This document shows positions 1 to 4,719 of a DNA stretch of 5,373 nucleotides, in pieces. Made by a program: the position numbers and the translations under genes. Position 1 is the stretch's first letter. Each line of letters starts with the position of its first letter. The notes below the pieces were generated by a model, which had not been told where the DNA came from, did not search any database, and saw only the letters and a list, made by a program, of their open reading frames with translations. Origin of the DNA: Aquificaceae bacterium (GTDB lineage: Bacteria > Aquificota > Aquificia > Aquificales > Aquificaceae); contig JALTVH010000103.1 of NCBI GenBank assembly GCA_027049085.1, forward strand, positions 1-5,373, written 5' to 3'.

Positions 1-919
1 GCAGGATCTCTTCAAGGTATCTTCCGATGTGTCTGAGGTTCTCAATTCCTACAGGGTCCCTTTCCTGAAGGGGGACAAAGAGGATCCTTTCCTTTCCGAA
101 AATCTCAATTATTTCATTTATGTAAGCCTGTTCCTGTTCCTTCCTTTTCTTCATAAAGCCCTCATTGCTTTCTGGCAGGACTCTGTTGACGATAATTTTA
201 CTCACCTTCAGGTCCCAGGCTCGGAGGCTCTCAACGAGCCTGCGGGTCTCCTCTATTGACAGCTTCTGGGCGATCATTACGGGCAAGAAGGAGGTCTGAG
301 AAGAGGAAAGGAGGTCGCTAAATCTCACCAACCTTTGCCTTCTTTCCCTCAAAGACTCAATTATTTCAGTCCCTTCTGCTTCCCCTCCCGCCATCTCTCG
401 GAGCTTATGGGCTCTTTCCTTTTTTTCTATAAGTTCCTCCAGCCATTTTCCTGCCTTTCTTACGGTGCTGATCATGTAGAGTGTGTGGCCCGTTGGGGCA
501 GTGTCAACCACTATTGCCTTTGCGCCGGCAGGGTTTGATAGGATCAGCTCCGAGAGGGCATCAATTAGGGCTGTCTCAAGGGTCCCCGGTGCGTCTTTTA
601 TTCCCTTAACCATATCCCTGATGTGCTGGATCGATTCCGGACTGAAGGTTCTTTCAACAACCCGAAGGGTTCTTTTGATATAGCTATCAACCGCCTCTTG
701 AGGGTCAATCTCAACAGCGCTCAGGTTTCTGGTCACCTCTACGGGTGAAGCCCCAACCTGGGTCCCGAGGATGTCGGAAAGAGAGTGGGCTGGGTCTGTG
801 GAAATGAGCAGGGTCTTAATGCCTCTTTCGGCGAGCCTCAGGGCAAAACTGCTGGATAGTGTTGTCTTCCCAACGCCTCCCTTGCCTGCAAAGAAAAAGA
901 GTCTTATAGCATCAGCCAT
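1..919 (-). CDS. ArsA/Get3-family P-loop ATPase (3' end off window)
   Basis: Read on the minus strand from ATG at 919-917, this frame stays open for 306 codons to the window edge, so the C-terminus is missing. It is a soluble ATPase of the ArsA/Get3 (TRC40) branch of the SIMIBI class. The deviant Walker A GKGGVGKT is at residues 12-19, with signature lysine K13 and P-loop lysine K18. Switch I STDPAHS is at 40-46, switch II DTAPTGHTL at 139-147, and the adenine-loop-like IVNRVLPE at 243-250. A VPLQERDPVG stretch at 282-291 matches the family C-terminal part. The CxxC zinc pair that bridges the eukaryotic Get3 dimer is absent: the equivalent stretch (about 255-266) is lysine-rich with no cysteine. 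A single ATPase half of about 300 residues fits bacterial Get3-like proteins rather than duplicated ArsA. Family members use ATP-driven dimer closure to shuttle hydrophobic clients or, in ars operons, to energise arsenite export. No ars gene is visible, so the arsenite role is unsupported. The start lies inside the end of the upstream membrane-protein gene (16-nt overlap), implying co-transcription and probably translational coupling. Confidence 0.93.
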   Translation of the reverse strand, partial: MADAIRLFFFAGKGGVGKTTLSSSFALRLAERGIKTLLISTDPAHSLSDILGTQVGASPVEVTRNLSAVEIDPQEAVDSYIKRTLRVVERTFSPESIQHIRDMVKGIKDAPGTLETALIDALSELILSNPAGAKAIVVDTAPTGHTLYMISTVRKAGKWLEELIEKKERAHKLREMAGGEAEGTEIIESLRERRQRLVRFSDLLSSSQTSFLPVMIAQKLSIEETRRLVESLRAWDLKVSKIIVNRVLPESNEGFMKKRKEQEQAYINEIIEIFGKERILFVPLQERDPVGIENLRHIGRYLEEIL

Positions 920-1383
920 TTCCCGACAGCATCCCCGAAAAGGGCAACGATCATAAATCTTGGGAATCTTCCGAGGATGGAGGCAATGATGAAGGAGATC
1001 CTCGGCATTTCAAAGATTCCCGCAAGCCAGCAGATAACTTTGTAGGGAACAGGGGTCAGCCCAGCTAAGAAAACCGCAAAAAAGCCGTATTTGAGGAATA
1101 TCGCCTCGCCTTTGAGGTAGTATCTATCGCCTATCACCCTCTTTGTAACGGGTTCACCGAGGGTCTTTCCAAGCATATGGGCTGTCAGTCCTCCAAGGAC
1201 ACTTGCCAGTGTTGAGATTACTGCTGAAAGAAGGGGATCAAGACCAAGGGCAGTGGCACCGGCAATAAAGGGGTCTGGCGGAACAGGTTGAATAATACTT
1301 TCTGTATAGGAGATAAGGAAGATCCCTGCGTAACCGTATTCATGGACGAATTGACGGGCAAGAGTTTCCAGATTTTCCAGCAT
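904..1383 (-). CDS. DedA/VTT-family membrane protein, YqaA type
   Basis: This 159-residue, very hydrophobic protein has the hallmarks of the SNARE-associated/DedA (VTT) family, closest to the short YqaA subgroup. The conserved acidic and proline region is ESIIQPVPPDP at 28-38. A glycine-rich helix follows at 64-77 (GG...LGKTLG). The re-entrant TPVPYKVICWLAG motif is at 110-122, and a C-terminal helix starts with GRFPRF at 138-143. Transmembrane or re-entrant segments lie at about 17-45, 50-75, 98-122 and 127-150. The YqaA subgroup characteristically has TPxPxK where other DedA proteins have an arginine after PxP, as seen here. DedA-type proteins sit in the inner membrane; family members are linked to lipid flipping or scrambling (including undecaprenyl phosphate in some) and membrane homeostasis. 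Which substrate this short form handles is unknown. It is the first gene of a minus-strand pair with the ArsA/Get3-type ATPase. The chosen ATG leaves only 20 bp to the divergent enolase gene and has no Shine-Dalgarno sequence. Confidence 0.88.
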   Translation of the reverse strand: MLENLETLARQFVHEYGYAGIFLISYTESIIQPVPPDPFIAGATALGLDPLLSAVISTLASVLGGLTAHMLGKTLGEPVTKRVIGDRYYLKGEAIFLKYGFFAVFLAGLTPVPYKVICWLAGIFEMPRISFIIASILGRFPRFMIVALFGDAVGKWLML

Positions 1384-1403
1384 TCAGGCTAAAATAATAC
1401 ACC
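1384..1403. promoter_or_regulatory. Divergent promoter gap between DedA gene and eno
   Basis: Only 20 bp separate the two divergent start codons. On the plus strand, TAAAAT at 1390-1395 is a good -10 candidate ending 8 bases before the eno ATG. On the minus strand, TATTAT at 1399-1394 is a -10 candidate 10 bases before the DedA ATG. The two hexamers overlap, as in bidirectional promoters that share an AT-rich melting region. If used, both messages would be leaderless or nearly so, which agrees with the absence of a Shine-Dalgarno sequence for either gene (the only AGG, at 1386-1388, is 15 bases before eno). No convincing -35 is visible; TTTCCA at 1365-1370 is a poor match with a 19-base spacer. 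Confidence 0.45.
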
Positions 1404-2687
1404 ATGTCTGAAATAATCAGCGTCCACGGAAGAGAGGTCTTTGATTCAAGAGGCAACCCGACGGTTGAGGCTGAAGTCCTTCTGGAGAGTGGTGCGGTCG
1501 GCTGGGCAATGGTTCCCAGCGGTGCGTCAACAGGGAGTAACGAAGCCCTTGAGCTGAGGGACGGTGATGAGAAGAGGTTTATGGGAAGGGGTGTTTTAAA
1601 GGCCGTTGACAATATCAACGGCGAGATAGCAAAGAGGCTCATTGGAATGTCAGCAATGAATCAGAGAGAGATTGACCTTACTTTAATTGACCTTGACGGA
1701 ACGGAGAACAAGAGCAGACTCGGTGCAAATGCCATTCTTGCGGTCAGCATGGCCGTGGCAAGGGCGGGTGCAGACGAGCTGGGTGTCAGTCTTTACGAGT
1801 ACATTGGTGGAAAATCAGGCAGAAGACTTCCCGTTCCTCTTATGAATCTGATCAACGGAGGTGTTCATGCCGACAACCAGCTTGATATTCAGGAGTTCAT
1901 GGTAGTTCCTGTCTGCGGTGGGAGTTTTAGGGAGGCTCTGAGAGCTGGAATTGAGGTATTCCATTCCCTTAAAGGGATACTAAAGTCAAAGGGTCTTTCC
2001 ACAAATGTGGGTGATGAGGGGGGTTTTGCCCCACAACTCTCTTCCTCAAGGGAAGCTCTTGACCTTCTTATACTTGCCATTGAGAAGGCGGGCTACAGCC
2101 CGGGGAAGGACCTTTACCTTGCCCTTGACTGCGCATCTTCTGAATATTTCAGCGATGGGACCTACACTTTTGAAGGCAAAAGGATGAATTCCTCTGAGAT
2201 GATTAAATTCTATGAAAGCCTCCTGGAGGATTATCCAATTGTATCTATTGAGGATCCGCTCTCTGAAGAGGACTGGCAGGGCTGGAGAGACCTGACCAGC
2301 GCTATAGGACAAAGAGTTCAGCTTGTTGGTGATGACCTTTTCACCACGAATCCTAGGATCCTTGAAAGAGGGATAAAAGAGGGTGTTGCCAACGCAATAC
2401 TGATCAAGCTCAACCAGATTGGTACCCTTACTGAAACCCTTGACACCATTCAGATGGCAAAGGATGCAGGTTATGGTGTGATCATTTCCCACAGGTCCGG
2501 TGAGACGGAAGATCCTTTCATCGCTCACCTTGCTGTTGCAACAAATGCGGGGCAGATAAAAACAGGGTCAGCTTCAAGGTCTGACAGGATGGCAAAGTAC
2601 AATGAACTCCTTAGAATAGAAGAAGAGCTTAGTTATGGCGCAGAATTCAGGGGATCAGCGGAATTTGAGAGATTTGCAGATAATTAA
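1404..2687 (+). CDS. eno: Enolase (phosphopyruvate hydratase)
   Basis: Full-length 427-residue enolase, which interconverts 2-phosphoglycerate and phosphoenolpyruvate in glycolysis and gluconeogenesis; Mg-dependent and cytosolic. The active site is complete: flexible loop SGAST at 39-43, H155, E164, catalytic E205 in GDEGGFAP, metal ligands D242, E283 (SIEDPL) and D310 (VGDDLF), base K335 (IKLNQIGT), H363-R364-S365 in SHRSGETED, and K386 in IKTGSASRSDR. Length and motif order match ordinary bacterial enolase with no gap or insertion. The ATG at 1404 gives the canonical MSEIISVHGREVFDSRGNPT-type N-terminus, so the start is firm even though no Shine-Dalgarno sequence precedes it. The last 53 bases overlap the ftsB-like gene in another frame; eno-ftsB adjacency is also known from proteobacteria such as Pseudomonas (kdsA-eno-ftsB). 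The message probably starts in the 20-bp gap just upstream. Confidence 0.99.
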   Translation: MSEIISVHGREVFDSRGNPTVEAEVLLESGAVGWAMVPSGASTGSNEALELRDGDEKRFMGRGVLKAVDNINGEIAKRLIGMSAMNQREIDLTLIDLDGTENKSRLGANAILAVSMAVARAGADELGVSLYEYIGGKSGRRLPVPLMNLINGGVHADNQLDIQEFMVVPVCGGSFREALRAGIEVFHSLKGILKSKGLSTNVGDEGGFAPQLSSSREALDLLILAIEKAGYSPGKDLYLALDCASSEYFSDGTYTFEGKRMNSSEMIKFYESLLEDYPIVSIEDPLSEEDWQGWRDLTSAIGQRVQLVGDDLFTTNPRILERGIKEGVANAILIKLNQIGTLTETLDTIQMAKDAGYGVIISHRSGETEDPFIAHLAVATNAGQIKTGSASRSDRMAKYNELLRIEEELSYGAEFRGSAEFERFADN

Positions 2688-2973
2688 AAAGCTTGCCTAC
2701 GGTTTCCTTTTTCTTGCCCTGATAAACACGGTTGCAAACCTTTTTCTCTCTGACCTGAACGTTTACAGGGTGACTAAGCTAAAGCAGGCTTCCATGAGAC
2801 TTGAGAGCCTCATAAAGGTTGAAAAGCAGAGGAACGAAGACCTCAGGGCTGTTTCCTCAAGGATCAGAAAGAATCCCGTCTTTTACAAAGAGAAGTTTGT
2901 CAGGGAATACCTCTTGATGTTCAGAAGGGGCGAAAAGGTGGTTCCACTACCGAGAGAACTCTGGTACAAATAG
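2635..2973 (+). CDS. ftsB: FtsB/DivIC-like septum formation protein
   Basis: A 112-residue bitopic membrane protein with the septum-initiator (FtsB/DivIC) layout: short cytoplasmic N-terminus, one transmembrane segment at about 20-38, a periplasmic coiled-coil stretch at about 44-80 rich in K/E/R with spaced leucines, then the C-terminal block KFVREYLLMFRRGEKVV at 87-103. The last matches the family's A/V-R-E-x-L-x-M-x-x-x-GE pattern. FtsB bridges FtsL and FtsQ and helps activate septal peptidoglycan synthesis. The location right after eno supports the call. The ATG at 2635 lies inside eno and has a weakly placed GAG at 2625-2627 (7-base spacer). TTG codons at 2665 and 2674 are alternative starts that would shorten the cytoplasmic tail by 10 or 13 residues without touching the transmembrane segment. 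Overall function is well supported, though primary sequence in this family is weakly conserved. The symbol follows family and context; DivIC is the Gram-positive equivalent. Confidence 0.82.
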   Translation: MAQNSGDQRNLRDLQIIKKLAYGFLFLALINTVANLFLSDLNVYRVTKLKQASMRLESLIKVEKQRNEDLRAVSSRIRKNPVFYKEKFVREYLLMFRRGEKVVPLPRELWYK

Positions 2974-2974
2974 A

Positions 2975-3424
2975 TCAGTGGTTCCTGAAACTATCAATGC
3001 TCCTCAGAGCAACATAAATCTGGGCTGTAGCGGCAGTTTCGTTTTTGACGGTGATCGCTCCGCTGAGTTTTGAGAGCCCTTTTTTTAAAGAAACAGCTTC
3101 AACTTCAATGATCATCTGGTCACCCGGGAAAACGGGTCTCTTGAACCTCACGCCGTCAACCCCAGCATAGACCAACATATCCTTGCTCATGTCAAACTTT
3201 ATTGTCTTGTAAACAAGTATTCCACCTGCCTGTGCCATTGCCTCAAGCATATAAACGCCTGGCATCATAGGAAGAGTGGGAAAGTGTCCCTGAAAGTAAG
3301 GTTCCCCAATTGTTACGTTCTTAAGAGCAACGATCCTCTTTCCTTCTTCAAGTTCAAGGACTCTATCAATGAGAAGAATGGGATACCTCTGGGGGAGGAT
3401 TTCCATTACTTCGAGGATGTTCAT
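2975..3424 (-). CDS. fabZ: 3-hydroxyacyl-ACP dehydratase FabZ
   Basis: This 149-residue hot-dog-fold enzyme removes water from (3R)-hydroxyacyl-ACP in the type II fatty-acid elongation cycle in the cytosol. Diagnostic motifs are LPQRYPILLIDR at 10-21, the catalytic histidine H47 in FQGHFP, the P-x-MPG turn at 52-56, and catalytic glutamate E61 in MLEAMAQ. The H-to-E spacing is 14 residues, as in known FabZ. VRFKRPVFPGDQ at 92-103 is the conserved second half of the fold. Length is normal. The start is preceded by AAGG at 3430-3427, only two bases before the ATG, so ribosome binding is weak and translation may depend on the archease gene ending eight bases upstream. The gene converges on ftsB with a single base between stops. 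FabA is excluded because the length and motifs are FabZ-like. Confidence 0.97.
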   Translation of the reverse strand: MNILEVMEILPQRYPILLIDRVLELEEGKRIVALKNVTIGEPYFQGHFPTLPMMPGVYMLEAMAQAGGILVYKTIKFDMSKDMLVYAGVDGVRFKRPVFPGDQMIIEVEAVSLKKGLSKLSGAITVKNETAATAQIYVALRSIDSFRNH

Positions 3425-3432
3425 CGCCTTAA

Positions 3433-3846
3433 TTATATATCAAAGATCACCTCGGCTATCCACAAGTTGCCTTCTTTTTCAAACCTCAACCGGTGGTAGG
3501 TTGCTGCCTTAATAACAAGACCGCTTATGTGTTTATCGGGGTCAAAGGGTTCTCCAACGAGCTCCGCAGTTATGCTCTCATCACTGAGCTGGGGGATATG
3601 ACAGCTTGAGGCTACGAACCTGTCCCTTTCGTGTAATAGGAGAGCCCTGTTGATAATATCAGCCAGAATAAAGGGAAACTTTCCTCTCTCGGTTATGACT
3701 CTTTTTTCCCTGTGCTGAACCTTTTCAATATCGGTGATCTCGTTAAAGGTGGCAAGAATTGCCTTGCAGATCACTTCTTCCTTTGAATCTCCCCTAACTC
3801 TTATTCCTGCATCTGCTGTAATGTCGTCAATCGTTTCATAAAACAT
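3433..3846 (-). CDS. Archease, RtcB RNA-ligase cofactor family
   Basis: A 137-residue protein of the archease family. It shows the N-terminal family signature ITADAGIRVRG at 9-19 with conserved D12, a middle helix FILADIINRALLLHERDRFVAS at about 59-80 equivalent to the family's WLNELLYLFD region, and the C-terminal block IKAATYHRL ending in VIFDI, where D136 is the conserved penultimate acidic residue. Archease accelerates guanylylation and turnover of the RNA ligase RtcB, which joins 2',3'-cyclic-phosphate and 5'-OH RNA ends in tRNA or mRNA repair. No rtcB is visible in this window, so the partner must lie elsewhere if present. It is the first gene of a two-gene minus-strand unit with fabZ, eight bases apart. 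No Shine-Dalgarno sequence precedes the ATG; the upstream 48-bp gap is strongly AT-rich. The neighbouring fabZ offers no obvious functional link, so the pairing is probably just compact transcription. Confidence 0.9.
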   Translation of the reverse strand: MFYETIDDITADAGIRVRGDSKEEVICKAILATFNEITDIEKVQHREKRVITERGKFPFILADIINRALLLHERDRFVASSCHIPQLSDESITAELVGEPFDPDKHISGLVIKAATYHRLRFEKEGNLWIAEVIFDI

Positions 3847-3894
3847 CGTCTATAATTTATTTATTATCAATTCAGTTACTGTGCGGAATATAAG
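3847..3894. promoter_or_regulatory. Divergent AT-rich promoter gap, archease / SPOR-TPR gene
   Basis: This 48-bp gap separates two divergent starts. A consensus -10 hexamer TATAAT lies at 3851-3856 on the plus strand and would give a leader of about 30 bases to the ATG at 3895. GGA at 3885-3887, seven bases before that ATG, is a modest ribosome-binding site. No -35 close to TTGACA is visible at 16-18 bases upstream of the TATAAT. For the minus strand, GATAAT at 3868-3863 is a -10 candidate and would give a short leader to archease. The assignment is by motif only. Confidence 0.45.
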
Positions 3895-4719
3895 ATGAAG
3901 TTTCTGTTAATCCTTCTTACATTAATCTCTGTTTCTATGTCCGGAACCTTTTACTGTGTCCAGCTTGCATCGGGTCAAGACTTTGAGAATGTTAAGGGGC
4001 AGTTGAAAAGAGTATCTACCTTTCCTGATGTAAGGATCGAAAAGATAGGAGACTTTTATGTTCTGAGGGCGGGTTTTTACACAGACAAGGAAAATGCCCA
4101 GAGATTGCTTAGGAGGGCGAAGGGCATATTTGAAAATGCCTTTGTAAGAAGATGTGACTTTAAGCCAGAGAGGATACTGATCCCTTCTTACCAGAAGGTC
4201 AGAAAAAAGTTTTACTCCTACGAACTTGGGATGATGCTTGCAAGAAAGTATATAAGCAGAAAGGAGTTTGAAAAGGCAGAGGAAGTTTACAGAACACTCC
4301 TTGACCGCTATCCCGACAGCAGAGAGATAAAGGTTCAGCTCGCAAGGGTGCTTTACTGGCAGAAGAGGTATGACGAAGCCCTTGAAATTTACAGGCAGGT
4401 GGTAGACTTCAGGCCCGAGCTTGTGGATGAAATGAGGAAGGTTGAAATTGCAAGGGAGCTTGAGGAAATCAAGAGACTTGAAAAAGAAGGAAAGGAAGAG
4501 GAGGCAATAAAGAGACTGGAGAGGCTTTTCTATGAAGAGCTTGAGCAGAGCTACGATGTGGGGATGAAGCTCGGACTCCTTTATCTAAAGAAGGGGATGA
4601 GGATTGAGGCACACAGGGTTTTTGGAATTCTGCATGAAAAGTATCCTGAAAGCGGTGAGATAAAGAAACTTTATGTCAGGACACTTCCTCCAAAAAAGGT
4701 TGTAAAAAAAAAGACCTGA
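3895..4719 (+). CDS. Secreted SPOR-TPR protein, 0-frame part of recoded gene
   Basis: The 274-residue 0-frame product starts with a signal peptide (MK, hydrophobic 3-13, small residues at 14-17; likely cut after S16 or G17). Residues 18 to about 88 form a SPOR-like domain: FYCVQLASGQDFENV and FYVLRAGFYTDKENAQRLL have the beta-alpha-beta pattern and the V-x-A/G-x-F-x-x-x-x-x-A signature. SPOR domains bind denuded glycan strands of peptidoglycan. C21 and C87 flank the domain and could form a disulfide. TPR motifs follow at about 109-142, 143-176 and 220-253, separated by a charged E/K helix at about 180-215. The tail TLPPKKVVKKKT is a lysine-rich linker encoded by A-runs, and the frame stops at TGA 4717-4719. 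The -1 frame continues into an outer-membrane barrel, so this product is probably the short form of a larger SPOR-TPR-barrel protein. The ATG at 3895 is the only start giving a signal peptide. Function unknown; envelope location is well supported. Confidence 0.88.
   Translation: MKFLLILLTLISVSMSGTFYCVQLASGQDFENVKGQLKRVSTFPDVRIEKIGDFYVLRAGFYTDKENAQRLLRRAKGIFENAFVRRCDFKPERILIPSYQKVRKKFYSYELGMMLARKYISRKEFEKAEEVYRTLLDRYPDSREIKVQLARVLYWQKRYDEALEIYRQVVDFRPELVDEMRKVEIARELEEIKRLEKEGKEEEAIKRLERLFYEELEQSYDVGMKLGLLYLKKGMRIEAHRVFGILHEKYPESGEIKKLYVRTLPPKKVVKKKT
4692..4713 (+). other. Candidate -1 recoding / slippage site with A9 run
   Basis: Nine A's at 4704-4712 followed by G4713 contain the heptamer A-AAA-AAG at 4707-4713. 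Its zero-frame codons AAA (4708-4710) and AAG (4711-4713) are in phase with the SPOR-TPR frame. This is the arrangement used by E. coli dnaX for -1 frameshifting; a shift here makes GAC at 4713 the next codon and opens the barrel frame. A second A-AAA-AAG at 4692-4698 is also in phase, and a shift there reads through to the same frame without a stop. AAGG at 4696-4699 ends 11 bases before the A-site codon and could act as an internal Shine-Dalgarno stimulator. Alternatively, RNA polymerase slippage adding one A gives the same fusion; Thermus thermophilus dnaX uses a nine-A run this way. A sequencing error or a phase-variable tract would look identical. Confidence 0.6.

Noticed and set aside
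29..956. Several 60-76 codon plus-strand frames over the ArsA/Get3 region
   Set aside because: All are antisense to a continuous 306-codon ATPase frame with intact nucleotide-binding motifs.
1351..1356. TTGACG as a -35 box for eno
   Set aside because: It is 33 bases from the TAAAAT hexamer, far outside the usual 15-19 base spacer, and no -10 lies at the right distance.
1340..1642. Open frame of 100 codons on the minus strand across the eno start
   Set aside because: It is antisense to eno and overlaps the DedA gene in another frame; serine/proline/leucine-rich composition is typical of a shadow frame.
2046..2528. Open frame of 160 codons on the minus strand inside eno
   Set aside because: It lies wholly antisense to a complete enolase with all catalytic residues and has no recognisable domain or ribosome site; it is a codon-bias shadow.
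2944..2981. CCACT/AGTGG inverted repeat between ftsB and fabZ as a terminator
   Set aside because: Only 5 bp of stem with a 28-base loop and no T-run; likely chance.
3910..3957. C21 of the SPOR-TPR protein as a lipoprotein cysteine
   Set aside because: The residues before it (SGTFY) do not fit a lipobox, which needs small residues at -1 and a leucine-like residue at -3.
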